Assembly: GCA_003427395.1 (NCBI GenBank)
Contig: BFEA01000646.1
Span: forward strand, 762,174-797,009
Reading direction: 5' to 3'
Origin: Chara braunii
Lineage: Eukaryota; Streptophyta; Charophyceae; Charales; Characeae
DNA length: 34,836 nt
The notes beneath the pieces are model-generated. The model was not told where the DNA came from, ran no database searches, and saw only the letters and a program-made list of their open reading frames with translations. The position numbers and the translations under genes are program-made. Below are positions 1 to 10,668 of this stretch, one piece after another. Every line of letters begins with the position of its first letter. The stretch's first letter is position 1.

Positions 1-420
1 GGGGGGGGGGGAGGAGATCGAGAGTCGGGGAGGGGAGGTTGCGCGGGAGCGGGAGCAGAGTCATGACGACGACGAAGAAGAAGAAGAAGATAAGAAGAAG
101 AAAACAACGAAGAGAAAGAAGAAGAAGAAGATAATTGGAAGAAGAAGAGGAAGAAAAAAAAAAAATAAAAAAAAAATCGTCGGTTACTTATCTGCGTGGA
201 GGTAGCAAGAACGATAACGAGGATGGCACGGCGCGGCGACGTGGCACGACGACGACGATCGCGACGGTGACGATGATGACATGGCACGATGATGACGATG
301 ATGACGCGGCACGACGACGACGATCACGACGATGACGTGGCACTACGATGACGATCACGATGATGATGCTGATGATGGCCAGGTGGTGACGACAAAGCAG
401 GGTGGGTCGGGCGGGTTTGA
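1..420. repeat. Low-complexity poly-G, GAA-trinucleotide and GAC/GAT repeats
   Basis: The window opens with eleven G residues, then purine-rich sequence, a GAA/AAG tract (about 70-180) and an irregular GAC/GAT tract (about 220-380). The last tract has recurring GGCAC spaced 25-40 bases apart. Open frames here are runs of E/K or D/R and are compositional artefacts. The opening homopolymer suggests a contig or scaffold edge. Confidence 0.8.
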
Positions 421-424
421 AACA

Positions 425-435
425 CTCTGATACCA
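425..435 (-). other. Possible tRNA-iMet primer-binding site of a minus-strand LTR element
   Basis: Read on the minus strand the 11 bases are TGGTATCAGAG, the usual start of the initiator-methionine tRNA primer site in plant LTR retrotransposons. One base separates it from a TG on the plus strand at 437, as expected if an LTR (…CA on the minus strand) abuts it. No matching LTR end or coding region was found, so this may be a relic or chance. Confidence 0.35.
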
Positions 436-436
436 G

Positions 437-1930
437 TGTGACGAGCGTGAGGCTGAGGGAGAGCTGAGGGAGAGGAGATAGAGAGGGAGAGAGTGAGAGC
501 ACACACACACTCACTCACCCGGCACGACTGACGGTCGGACACAGACACAGTGGGAAGGGCACAAAGTCGAAGTCTTGGATTCCGAATGCCCAAACAGCAA
601 GTGACACTGAGTACGAGTACAGGAGCTGAAAACTGGTACGAGACTGGTCCCCGTACTGTACGGGGGACGGGTATAAGTACCGGTGAGCGGTACGGTACCA
701 GGGGCAGTTCCGCAAAAGCCCCGAGGGCAAAACTAAAAAATGTGGTATTTGAAAGTGGCGCCCGAATTGCAGCATGGTGCCAGTTGTCCAAAATCCGACG
801 GTACCGAAGGAGGGGTTTGGACAAAAGGGTGCCAGGCCGAAAACGGGATGCAGCAGAAAACAGCAAAAAGACCAGGGATCGAGCCCTGGCAGAGTCCGTA
901 ACACCAATGACATCCGTTGAAGAAAGCGGACAACAAATCCCTACTCCAACCGCCGTTGAGAAAGGAGGTTGCCTCTCAATTGCTCGCTGGTTGCACACGG
1001 TCGCAGCTCCGATACCAAATGTTATTTACCCGATTGAACTTCCATCCACAACGAATTCACACGTTCCCATACACACATGCAATTACAGAGTAGACTCGGA
1101 GGAGGCAAATCCACACAAAACCGAAGAGAGAATATGCACAGCGGAAGCTCAAAACACACACAGAATTGAAAAACGAATTTCAATTCCGCAGTCCCTCGTC
1201 CTCCTCCAATCAATCTAGAGTACTTGTTCCGAGAATCACAACTGCGTTTACAACAACCCCAAACAACCAGAAACAAGTGTTCAACGAAGCATGCAGGAGT
1301 CTTCTTCCTCCTTCCCACCTCTTACTCCTGGCTATGGCTGCCGCAGCAGCAATAACCCCACAGCTGTCACAACGTGCCAATCTGAACCAGCAACCCCAAT
1401 GATTACAGCGCCAGCTGAGCACCCGCACGGAAGTGCAGCGCTGGAAGTCCTGATGAAGAAGGAGACAACCGATCCAGCATTTCGAAGAAGACAAAGTTCC
1501 TCGAGAGGGGGAACAGCAGATATGGCTGCCAAGTGGAAGATGGCAGAACCCAAACCCAACAACACAGTCCTGTGGAAGCTCTCATGCAGAACTGTGAAAT
1601 AGCAGCAGTGCGATCTTCAACTTCGTTTCCCAACCCCAGCTATGGCTGGGCTTCGAGGAAGAAGATGACCTTGCCCGAAATAGAGCAGCACCGCTCCAGC
1701 AACGGACAGGCAGAGTTTCCCGAGCCAACGAAACGTGAAAAGACCTACACCAAATTTCCTACCCACTACTTCTACACTCCGCTAGACCTAAGACCGCCTC
1801 GCCAAAGCAACAACCCAAGACCTATCTGTATCTAGATGGGAACAGGGGAAAAGGAGGCCTAGACCTATGACAAGGCAAAAGAAAAAGGCCGAATGGCCTA
1901 GGACTACCAAACAAAGACTACTAGTGACAG
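437..1930. other. Unassigned non-coding stretch
   Basis: No protein family is recognisable. The longest plus-strand frame (550-1218) has no domain, biased composition and competing frames of similar length on the other strand. The stretch could be the body of a decayed LTR element next to the primer-like site at 425-435, but no paired LTR was found. Confidence 0.5.
647..699. repeat. Cluster of GTAC-centred hairpins
   Basis: Three inverted repeats lie end to end. GTCCCCGTAC at 647-656 pairs with 658-668 apart from one extra G. GTACCG at 677-682 pairs with CGGTAC at 688-693 around a GTGAG loop. GGTAC-G-GTACC occupies 689-699. A TATA-like TATAAGTA starts at 672 between them. The function is unknown. 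Confidence 0.6.
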
Positions 1931-1935
1931 ACGCA

Positions 1936-2022
1936 GGGATAAAGTCCCATAGGGCTCAAAACTAACAAACAAAACACATACAAAGTACAGGTCACGGGAT
2001 AAAGTCCCGCCAGGCTCAAAAC
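1936..2022. repeat. 60-bp-spaced direct repeat
   Basis: GGGATAAAGTCCC followed by AGGCTCAAAAC-like sequence occurs at 1936-1962 and again, slightly diverged, at 1996-2022. Each copy contains a GGGA…TCCC dyad. No gene is visible around it. Confidence 0.65.
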
Positions 2023-2039
2023 AAGAAATAAACTACAAA

Positions 2040-2990
2040 ACCAAACACTTAGTGTACAGCCCCACTGGGGAACTGCGATTTATTGCAGATGGCATCTCAT
2101 GACACTCTCCTCCTTCCTCATCCCCTGCCCCTACCAGCCAAAGTATGCCTCTGACCACCCCTGGCTATTTTCTGCCTCCGTTGGGATATACTCTTGCTAT
2201 GGTAATCATCATAGCTTCGTGTGGCACTGGATAAACAAAAAACGCCACCAGAATCTGGCACACAATTTCTGCAGAGATTCGATGATGCCAGAGGGTGGAC
2301 ATTTGTGAACAATCCTCTCTCTTTTTCATGAAATTCAACGGAAGCTCACAAAAATTGCCCCTTTCGTGGAAATAAATCTCTGACAACGTTTCAGAAACCA
2401 TGTTTGTAACGCAGCCCACGTTTGCTGAATGGTACACATGCAACTGTGTTTTTTTTTTTTTTTTTGTATTAATTTGGACCATTTCTCGATTTATGCAATG
2501 CATGGTCTAGGTCACGGGTAGCAACTCAACAACTTGATGTATCCCCGGACCAAGTAGGGAGCACGGGCAATGAGCGGCGGGCGCTTGTAAAACAACCCGG
2601 CTATGCCCAATTACCGGTACTGACCGGCATGCAACCGAAGACTCTATGGAACGCAGTGAGGAGTTGTAGAGGGTAGTAGGGTTCACCAACTGTATAATGC
2701 AAGGGCAACATAGTAGTTATGCCCAAAAACCGATGCAATCGGTGAGGAACCAGAGTGCGTAGTAGTTATACCCAAAAACCGATGCAATCAGTGAGGAACC
2801 AGTCTACGTTTTGAGAGTGATCCTTCATATCGGTGGGCACGATGTCTTGTTTGCGTTGTTAAATAATTTGTGTGGTCTGTGCTGGCTGACCTAGCCGGTT
2901 GCCCACCGGATGTTAGGAGAATTGTAGTGACAGAAGTGGGAAGGGAATTAGTTTGTCGGATCCTGATTTAGATCAGGATTAGTATAACTG
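2040..2990. other. Unassigned flank upstream of the gypsy relic
   Basis: Only short shadow frames are present. Visible structure includes a T-run (about 2452-2465), a 49-bp tandem repeat at 2711-2802 and a hairpin with 8-bp perfect arms (ATCCTGAT/ATCAGGAT, loop TTAG) at 2960-2979. A 5' LTR for the downstream element might lie here, but no plus-strand primer site or paired LTR is recognisable. Confidence 0.4.
2711..2802. repeat. Two-copy tandem repeat, 49-bp period
   Basis: The 43-bp blocks 2711-2753 and 2760-2802 differ at two positions, both G versus A. Each carries CCGATGCAATCGG or its diverged form; in the first copy this is a perfect 5-bp-arm hairpin with loop GCA. Confidence 0.85.
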
Positions 2991-3024
2991 TAGAGGACTG
3001 TTAAGTGTTGAGGCGTAGGTCTAA

Positions 3025-5307
3025 GTGGTGAGGAGGCGGAGTCATTTGCCTATGCTTACCCTCGCCTTGGATGACTACCCGATGTTTGGCTTTTTGGCCC
3101 TGTTCGTTATATGGCCCCCCCTCGTCCGTTTCCTCTTTCCATTGGGATTTGCGCGGACCTTTGGCATGCATGTGACGAGTCGGTCGGAAGCATACACACA
3201 ACCATACTGCGCTGAACAGCAGGCCGAGATCGATAGAAAGGTGGTGGAGAAGAAGGAGGAGGAGGAGAAAAAGGAGGAAAAGAGGAAGAAGAAAGAGGAG
3301 GAGAACAATATTGGAGAAGGATAAAAAAAACTTGGAGAAGAAGTCAAAACTGCAGGAGAAACAGAAACAGCAGGTTGAAGTAGAAGAAGAAGAAGAAGAA
3401 GAAGATGAAGAAGAAGAAGAAGAAGAAGAAGAGGAAGAGGAGGTGAGGCTGGACGACCCCAGGCATAGGGTTGAAGGAGGTGTGCGGACCCGAAATGGGA
3501 GACTCCAGTCAACTACATTTCTACCCAGTTGACACCCAAACGTGGATGGAGAAATTCAGGTTTAGAAAGGATTTGTGGGCAGAGGAGTCAGAGGTCGAGA
3601 GGGCTGAACTCACAACAAAGTTGGAAGCGTCAGAGGATGATGCTGAGAGGGTACTGCTGATGCAGGAAAGGGAACATGAATTGCACCAATGACTCCTGAT
3701 AAAGAAAAGGGCAGAGCTGGAGGAGAAGAGGAGATTGAAAGTTGAAGGGGAAGAGATTGAACACTAGCTAAAGGAACAGAAAGGCCGTGAGGGGGAATGG
3801 AAAGACGACCGTGCTCTTATGGTCAAGGCCCTGCTGCACGCTAACCAGGAACTCGTCGCTATAAACAAGTATTTCGCTCGACTTGAACACCACAACCACG
3901 AGTTTAAGGGTACTTGGAATAACTACTTAGTGTCGCTGTGCACCGGATAGATGAACGTGTCGGGGGATATGCACAACAACTGAAAGGAATGTTCACTTCG
4001 AAATTAGTAGACACCTTCGCGACGATGAAGTCAAGAGGTGGTGGTGGAGGTGGAGATGATGGTGGTGATGATGGGAATGAAGGCAAAGGCTCTAAAAAGG
4101 AAGGAGATCTGAAAGGGGAAGAAAGACCATCCAAAGGAGGAGAGAGGAGAGAGAAGATGAAGGTAAAGATCCTCTGGACCTATCACGGAAAATAGAAGAA
4201 AACTTCTATCATTGGGAGGCGCACATGGGCACCTGCCTGGACAGACAAATCATACCAAGATGAAGGTAAAGATCATGTGGACCTATCACAGAAAATAAAA
4301 GAAAACTTCTATTAGTGGGAGGCGCACATGGGCACCTACCTGTACAGACAGATCATACCATACTACGACTGTGTCTTGATGGTAAGTTCGTGCGTCGGGG
4401 GAGATGCTATGAACTCTGATGTCTCCGTGATGAAGGAGGCAAGGTGCACATCGATGGTAGAATACTCCCAGCAGACCCGCATCGAAGATTTCTTCCTGTC
4501 CTTAAGGAACCGGTTTGAGTACAAGCCGATCGAAAATGGAAAAGTGTGTTGGCACTAAAGGCCACTATGGACAAACTCTTGCAGTACCCTAAGCATGGTC
4601 TCACGCCAGCACAAATCTTGAACAACTTTGCATGAGCACTCCCTAAACCCCATCGATCCCAAGCGTATGCCCAAACCAAGGAAGAGGGCATGACGCATGA
4701 AAAGCTTAGTAAGATGGTCGTAGACCACGCCGGCTTCCTCCAAGAGGCAAATGATTGCCATTATTGGAGGGACTTACAAAAAGGAGGTCGCTGGAAGAAC
4801 AAGATGATATCTGGTAGCATAGCGGGAAAGGATAGTCTTCTGGTCACATTCGATGGCGGTGGAGTCCAAGAGCTGCCCTATGAAAACATAGATTATGGAC
4901 TGGAAGACCCAAACAACAACCGCATAGCCCAGGGAGGGGACTATTCAGTTGCTGTAGCCCGCGGGGGAGGGCGACAAGGAGGAAGACTAGGCCGAGGAAG
5001 AGGTGTAGGAAGTGGACGTGGCACCTAGGGGAGTAGTAGCGAAGGTAGCTATTACGCGGGAGGTAGGGGTAATGGTTCCCCGCAAGGTGGACGCAGTTTC
5101 TCCTCCACAATTGCAAGAGGTAGGGGGCTCAGACCATGGCCAGCACATCCAGGTATTACAGACAGAGAGCCATGGAAAGAGATGGGCATTGAGCAAGCCT
5201 CGTGGGAGAAAAGGCTTAAGGCCAACCAATGCCTAAAATGTGGTGATTCCAACCACATTGTTTGCTTTTGCCCTGACTACCGCAACCCAAAAGGGAGGAG
5301 CCAATAG
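3025..5307 (+). pseudogene. gag-like polyprotein relic with coiled coil and CCHC knuckle
   Basis: Successive fragments in changing frames read like one Gag protein. From about 3200 there is a long E/K-rich charged helix, then the stretch with FYPVDTQTWMEKF (near 3500-3560) and continued coiled coil to about 3900. A Gly/Asp-rich piece (4030-4090) and a fragment with RIEDFFLSLRNRFEYKP (4480-4530) follow. The frame starting at 4690 has a TAG at 5026-5028, after which the same frame continues through an Arg/Gly-rich stretch to the knuckle CLKCGDSNHIVCFC (CX2CX4HX4C, 5230-5271) and stops at 5305. A 103-bp tandem duplication at 4156-4361 shifts the frame. Gag would package element RNA; this copy cannot be translated intact. 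Confidence 0.75.
4156..4361 (+). repeat. 103-bp tandem duplication inside gag
   Basis: 4156-4258 and 4259-4361 are adjacent copies with a handful of substitutions, both starting GATGAAGGTAAAGATC. The period is not divisible by three, so the duplicated MGT(C/Y)L segments lie in different frames (Met codons at 4225 and 4328). This alone would break the gag frame. Confidence 0.85.
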
Positions 5308-5323
5308 GAGTTGCATTTGCTCC

Positions 5324-5592
5324 TGCTGGGCCTTGAGAGAAGCGCTGAACCACTGGAGACACTATCTCCTAGGAAGACATTTCAAAGTCTATTTTCACCA
5401 CGAGACGCTATGCTGGTTAAAACCCAAGCTCGAATGACCCCAAAGTTGACTAGGTGGGCTGGGGAAATCGATCAGTTTCACTTTGAACTAAAGCCAGTCA
5501 AAGGCAAGTACAATGTTGTCATTGACGCATTGAGTAGATGTGCAGACTTCTTCGGTGCCATCGTTACTTACCTAGATGCAGGCGCCGAGTGA
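5324..5592 (+). pseudogene. Ty3/gypsy RNase H, C-terminal fragment
   Basis: A frame through 5437 gives ALREALNHWRHYLLGRHFKV and a degraded HHETLCWLK, the last part of the gypsy RNase H domain. A neighbouring frame then gives the RW…FELKPVKGKYNVVIDALSR ending typical of that domain. A frameshift therefore lies near 5420-5435. The fragment begins within about 20-50 bases of the end of the gag knuckle frame, so roughly 2 kb of protease/RT coding sequence expected here is missing. Confidence 0.8.
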
Positions 5593-5692
5593 TAGCAGGA
5601 GGTCACAGCTGTGTATGTTGATGATCCCGTTTACAGCAAGCTAATCAGGAGAGTGCGGACTACACAACACGAACTCCCGGACTATAGACTGA

Positions 5693-6296
5693 GTGGCGGA
5701 CTACTGTTTGAAAACACTGAGAAGTTTTACAGACTCTGTACCCCGAATAATGAGGCTGTCAAAAAGTCTGATCTTGGGGGAATGCCATGACACTGAGGGC
5801 GACTTCGGTTGGAGAAAGACTTACGCTAATCTCCCACGGTCCTATACCTGGATCGACATGAAGCACCGCTGCATTGCCTACATCCGGGGCTGCCAAGTAT
5901 GCCAGCGGAACAATTGTTCCACACAAGACCCCCCTTGGATTGTTGAGACCGCTACCTGTCCCGTCCGGTCCCGATGACTCCGTGTCTATTGACTTCATGG
6001 ACACGAAGGTCAAAAGAAAGAGCAAGAAAAGTCAAGTGATGGTAGTAGTAGATCGCTTTAGTAAATTTGTTGTTTTTATTCCGCTACCCACTGAGGTGAA
6101 GACAAAATTAGTGATTAGAGAGTTCTTCAATCACTGGGTGAAAGATTACGGACACGCGCTTACGATAGTTAGTGATAGAGATAGTAGATTCACGGGCGAG
6201 CACTGGCAGCAGTTGATGAAAGTATATGGGTCGAGGCTCACAATGTCTTTCGGCAGACACCCGAAGACTCCAGCAAGTGCTACGCATGTGCATTAG
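5693..6296 (+). pseudogene. Ty3/gypsy integrase relic
   Basis: The frame at 5693-5977 shows a decayed zinc-binding domain (LGECHDTEGDFGWRKTYANL … CQVCQ). The overlapping frame from 5874 gives the catalytic core: PLPVPSGPDDSVSIDFMDT, VVVDRFSKFVVFIPL and IVSDRDSRFTGEHWQQL. The likely first catalytic Asp is at 5991-5993 and the second at 6174-6176. The block that normally carries the catalytic Glu (HPQTDGQxE) is corrupted to HPKTPASATHVH followed by a stop at 6294, so the enzyme is dead. The downstream C-terminal part continues in other frames to about 6600. Confidence 0.85.
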
Positions 6297-6599
6297 GCCC
6301 AGCCAGATCGAGTGAAACGAACATCTTCCCAAAGTGCTGTTTGCATGCAACAATCCGGTGCACTTGTCTACTGCACGCACCCCTAATGAACGGCACAGAG
6401 GTTGGCAACCCCGACGCCCGATTGACTGCTTGAACCCAGATCAGATTCAAAGACCGCCGCCCTGTACAGGGAAGTTTGCCATTCAATACAAGAAGGATCT
6501 AGAACAGTTTAAAAGGAACATCCTCAAGGCCCAGCACCAGATGGTAGGACAAGCTAACAAACATCGACGACCATCACAGTTTGCAGTAGGTGACTTGGT

Positions 6600-7049
6600 A
6601 TGGGTCAAGTCTATAAGGAGTTCGTTCCTGAAGAAGGGATCTCGCAGAAACTGTTACCTGCATATAGGGGACCATGGCAAGTCTTAGATGTCAAAGGAGA
6701 GGCAGATGGTCCGTCCTACACTATCAAGATTCCGCCCCACCTGCACACATATCCAGTATTCCACGCATCTAAGTTGCTTCCTTGTATTACAAACGATCAG
6801 TTTCCCTCCCGACATTCCATGATTCCACCAGATATGGACGGAGGTTATGATGTAGACCGAATATTGGCCGAAGATACTTTCCACACAGGTCACAGAGGAA
6901 GGCCACAGCGGCAATATAAGGTCAGGTTTGCCTATCAGGAGCCCAGCGAAGACCACTGGTTCCCCAGGCAAGAACTGATACAGACGGCCCCTCACATTGT
7001 CTCCTTCTACGAGAGGGCCTGGAGAGAAATGAATGTGTATTATAGATAA
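6600..7049 (+). pseudogene. Integrase C-terminal tether plus chromodomain
   Basis: A 149-codon frame carries the gypsy integrase tail (AYRGPWQVLDV … YPVFHASKLLP, residues about 21-60). A chromodomain follows at about residues 78-140, with YDVDRILAED, GRPQRQYKVRF and DHWFPRQEL. Chromodomains of this group are thought to steer integration towards modified chromatin. The QYxVxW core has F instead of W. The frame starts inside the integrase tail, so the Met at 6600 is not a genuine start, and it ends at a natural stop (TAA, 7047-7049). This is the best-preserved part of the element. Confidence 0.85.
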
Positions 7050-8040
7050 AGATGAGATTTTCTCGGAGGACCTCGAAATTAGGCTGGTGGGAGTGAAAGG
7101 ATTCATGCTGCAGACACCCCAGTCCCGGTCCTAGAGTCCTGAAGTGTTCCAGTCCCAGGCTGTCCCAGTAGGATAGGGCGTCGGATCTGTAGTCCAAAGC
7201 GTCGTAGGTTGGAAGGTGTGGGTACCAAAAAGTCCTAGGTCAGTAGGATTCCGTCTGGTACCCGACAAGAAAAGTCCAGAAGAGTCCAATCCAGGCGGAC
7301 AGTCCCAAGTCCAATTTTGCAGCATGTCCCAGGAAAGTCCGGAAGCTAGCAGACCGACAAAATGTTTTGCAGCAGACAGGCCGCGGCCAACCGGCACCGG
7401 TCTGAAGCAGGCCAAGTGAAGTCTAACGGAGTCAGGCCAGCTACAGTGCAGTGGCTCATCACTTGTTCAGTTGCGAGATGCGGAAGCGCTGCTGCTGCTT
7501 GTGCGTTAGGGCAACTTGGGCACTGCACGCCTGAAGAAGAAGAGGGCGCTTGGGCGATACTCCATAGCCAGGCTAGAGGTAGAGCAGGAGGACAGCGGCC
7601 ATACCCACAAAGGTGTAAGCTACCTGAGTGGGTGTATCCAGGGTGACGATCTAGATTAGTGAGAGACAGAGAGAGGAGCGAGCCAAGTCACAGAGAGAAG
7701 CAAGACACGAGAGAGCGAGAGAGAGAGGTAAGCAAGAGAAGCCATAGCCGCCACGTGGTTGGGATCTGTTGTGTGTGTGTGCGGCAGAGTCGCTGGAGAC
7801 AAACGTTCTTGTATATTGATAATAATATTGGAGACGACATCTTCAAGTGCTGACTGTATCTCGACTTGGCTTCTCATGTGTGAACTCTCCTGTGCATGTT
7901 CATTGACGTATGTGAGGTTGAGCTTGATAAGTACTTGGCTCATTTCAGTTTCAATACTCGGCAACATTTTCCTCTGCATGGCTACAGATATGGGGTTTAG
8001 GGCTTATGGGTTTTAGGTTTAAGGTTACACCCATCATTGT
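7050..8040. other. 3' flank of the gypsy relic, AGTCC-rich; possible 3' LTR
   Basis: After the chromodomain stop, AGTCC-type words recur about ten times between 7110 and 7345. Then comes a GC-rich stretch and a GAGA-rich segment (7655-7740). No polypurine tract or LTR ends could be placed with confidence, and no second LTR copy was found upstream of gag. Open frames are short and unrecognised. Confidence 0.4.
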
Positions 8041-8400
8041 CTTTGCCCGAATCACAACAATGCCGTGGCTTCTTCAGTCACTTGTCTGGAGGACTGCCCC
8101 TCCTTCGCTGATTGCGAGCAATCTCTGGACCCAGACATCACATGTCCATTTTGCAGCTCGTGACGTTATTGTGCACTAGCATTTCCTGTTGGGAAGACGC
8201 CCACACAAATACGGCGAGAGGACAGATTCATAATTTAGAACTGCAGCATAGAATTGAAATCTGTACTCTTCACTGACAGAAAAGTTTGGATATTGTCGTG
8301 TGACATACCGGGCAGCTCTGTTTGACGATAGTATAGATTGGAGCAACCAGGAAACTTGCTAGAGGGGATTTTTGGTTTCAAAAACAAAAAAAAGTACTAC
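8040..8400. other. Nothing recognisable
   Basis: Unique-looking sequence of mixed composition without a convincing frame, repeat or RNA signature. Confidence 0.4.
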
Positions 8401-8419
8401 CTTATGCCGTGATGTTCTG

Positions 8420-9060
8420 GCTGTGACATGTAGACAGAGGAAATGTCTAAGATCTTTGATAGAATTACTTGCACTGAGGGGAGGGGGCTTGGACATGCCC
8501 CGAGGTGGAGCAGTGAAGTATTGGCTGCGGCAAATATATGGAGGCAATGTCTAGTCCTTTCGACAGAGTAACATGCAGTGTGGCGGAGGCCTCCCCTCCA
8601 ACCACAACTGCATGGGCCTGTGAGGTTTCAACATTTTTTTCCTTTCAAAATTCAAATCATTCCTCGATTCATGGTTTTCATCCTCTTCATTGTGTATCAA
8701 ACTGAATTTAAGAGATGTTCACAAGTCTTAGAACAGACCTGTGTAGTTTTGCCTGTGACATTGACATTCATATGGAGGGAATGTTTCGTACTTTTGACGG
8801 AATTACTGGCAGTTGACCTGTGTGATTTCAGCTGTGACATATATACATGGAGGAAGTGTCAGGTACTACGAAAAGAACTACAGGCAGCCAGAGAGGAGCG
8901 AGGTTCTGGTCTTTTCCCCCGCCCGCCCGGCCAATAGGTGGACCAGTGAAGTTTGGGTTGTGAGAACTTGTGACATATATACGGAAGGAAAGTCTGGGTA
9001 CGTCGGATCGAATCACAGGCAGGAGGGTGGGCTGGGTAAGTTCCGCATTCCTCCTCCCCC
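8420..9060. repeat. Decayed cluster of related repeat units
   Basis: At least four, probably five, diverged units share the order GTGACAT, ATATA(C)ATGGAGGAA, GTCT/GTAC, TTCGA, GAATTAC and GCAG. The clearest starts are near 8422, 8755, 8833 and 8969, with a partial unit near 8530. Some units also share GGTGGACCAGTGAAGT-like ends (8503 and 8937). Spacing is irregular (about 80-230 bases), so it is an old array rather than an active satellite. Confidence 0.6.
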
Positions 9061-9099
9061 ATCCCAATGCATTCATTAGTGAGGTGCTGGGTGTCACAT

Positions 9100-9284
9100 A
9101 GTCTATGAAATGTTACTTCAATTCTCATTTTCCTCCTTATTTTCTTGGATTCTGTTTTGTTCTTTTTTAATGATTATTTTTATTGTGTGTTACTTTTCAT
9201 CTCTGTTGCATTCCATTGTTCATCTCTTTGTAGTAAGTTTTGACTTTGTTTATTAAATTATTTTATTGCATTTCTCATTCTGGA
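9100..9284. other. T-rich unassigned stretch
   Basis: AT-rich sequence with T runs and no coding signal, lying between the decayed repeat cluster and the plus-oriented dispersed repeat. Confidence 0.4.
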
Positions 9285-10420
9285 TATTTGCAAGGAAAAT
9301 GAGCGCGAGCGATTGGCAGAAATCCAAATTGCAATTTCACATCGTAGACCATATAGTCGTATACCAAGCAGAAAGCACAATGCACCGAGATACCAGCCAA
9401 ATAAGAGCAATAGAATGAACTCAGATGTCAATGTCGACACTACCTCGCCAAACCAACAAAGTATCAAATGTCGCTCTTCCTTGATTGGCGCACAGCGCCC
9501 AGCCTACTCTACTCAGCCTACCCTAGCCTACTCTACCTATATGCAACAGGAGTCACTTCGTCCTGAAGACCAATGTACGTGACAATGTCGCCACTTCAGA
9601 GTGCCAGCATACACCAGGTGTGTGCCTCCCTTCCTCTCACATCATCCCTCCACCCCCCACAGTGTGCATCCCCGACACCCAAAGACCACCATCACCATCA
9701 CCATCACACGCCCCAGCGGCCTGGTTATGGCCGCCGTGCGACCGCTGCCACCATAGCGCCCCTCTGCCCTCTGGCGCCCGTGTGCGCCTCTGGCCAGCCA
9801 GCGCTAGGCAGGCACTCATGCTACAATGCAGCAGCGTGGCCGCGATGCCTGCCAAGGTCAGAATATGTACTGGCTGTGCAGGGCACTTTCCTATGTGGAC
9901 AGTGCAGCCCTGCTTCTGGCTGCTTGGGCCCGGCGTGCGTGTGCCCAGTAGCTTCACGTCGGGCCAAAGTGTCTGCGCCCAGGCCCAATTCAGACAGTTG
10001 CCTGGACCTGCAGCAGTTAAGCTGTCCATCTGTGCGACGCAGCTGCTTGTCGCTCCCTGCTTTGCCATTGGCCGAGAGGCCTGAGCGCCTAGATCACGAT
10101 CACACAACTCCGATATTGGCCAATATCACACAACTGTGGTATAGGCTTACACTGCTGACGACGCAACCGGAGAACTACAGCAGCTTCCAGAAGAGCCTGG
10201 AACGCTCAAGGAAGATTCGGATGCTCGCAAGCAGGGACTGTGAGACCAACTGGCGCGTGGAAACTGTCTGGCGGCCATTTTGCAGAAATGACAAAAGTAT
10301 GGCCCCATTGCCAAGTGTAGGCCCGCCTTCCCTTAGGGCGGGCACGGGGTAGTCTGGGGTACCCTTGCACATTGTAGGGCCAAGGCCTGAGGTCCACCGC
10401 GAGGGCTAAATCCTCACATA
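9284..10420 (+). repeat. ~1.1 kb dispersed repeat, plus-oriented copy
   Basis: This copy aligns by eye, with many gaps, to the reverse complement of 13903-14912. Shared landmarks in order: TGCAAGGAAAATGA, GTCAATGTC, GGCGCxCxGCGCCCAGCCTA, AATGTCGCC/GATGTCGCC, ACCAGGTGTGTGCC/ACCAGGTATGTGCC, CTCACATCAT, CACCCAAAGACCACC, and near the end TAGGCCCGCCTTCCCTTAGG. Long frames here (such as 9573-10352) are His/Pro/Ser-biased and have no domain. The family is unidentified; an LTR or non-autonomous element is possible. Confidence 0.65.
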
Positions 10421-10668
10421 TTTTATTTTCTGTTATTTTTTATTACAATGTCAAATGAAAAGATTTGTTCGATCTCGGTACCGAATCCCAATTTACCCCT
10501 TGTACCATATACCCTACTCCTACAGTCTTCCCCCGAAGGAAATGTGCGGATGTACTATTCAACTTTCCCTGAAAAAGTCCATTTCTCAAAGGCTCCCCCG
10601 GAAATCCAAATAGTACACACGTATGTTTTATTCGAACAGACAGGTGTTCTATTCAAATAGAACGCATG

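Larger units (their letters stand above)
2990..7060 (+). mobile_element. Defective chromodomain Ty3/gypsy (chromovirus-like) retrotransposon
   Basis: In order on the plus strand: an E/K-rich coiled-coil gag-like region, a CCHC zinc knuckle (5230-5271), the C-terminal end of RNase H (about 5324-5530), integrase (about 5693-6296) and an integrase C-terminus with chromodomain (6600-7049). This gag-RH-IN-chromodomain order is typical of Ty3/gypsy chromoviruses. Protease and reverse transcriptase are absent. Every module is broken by stops or frame changes, so the element is not autonomous. Exact LTR boundaries could not be set. Confidence 0.85.

Noticed and set aside
756-766. TGGCGCCCGAA, an 11-base match to a tRNA-Lys primer-binding site
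   Set aside because: The base before it does not give an LTR ending in CA, no LTR pair is visible and no gag/pol follows; probably chance.
875-905. tRNA T-arm/acceptor-like string ending CACCA
   Set aside because: No D-arm, anticodon arm or A/B box spacing upstream; only a short hairpin around GATCGAGCCCTGG.
550-1218. 222-codon frame as a possible gene
   Set aside because: No family resemblance, no start or splice context, and equally long frames on the opposite strand.
7993-8030. TTTAGGG-like words resembling the plant telomere repeat
   Set aside because: Only one exact TTTAGGG and a few drifted words; far too short to be telomeric.
9573-10352. 259-codon plus-strand frame with a His run
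   Set aside because: Lies in a dispersed repeat whose other copy does not preserve the frame; His-rich stretch comes from CACCAT repeats.
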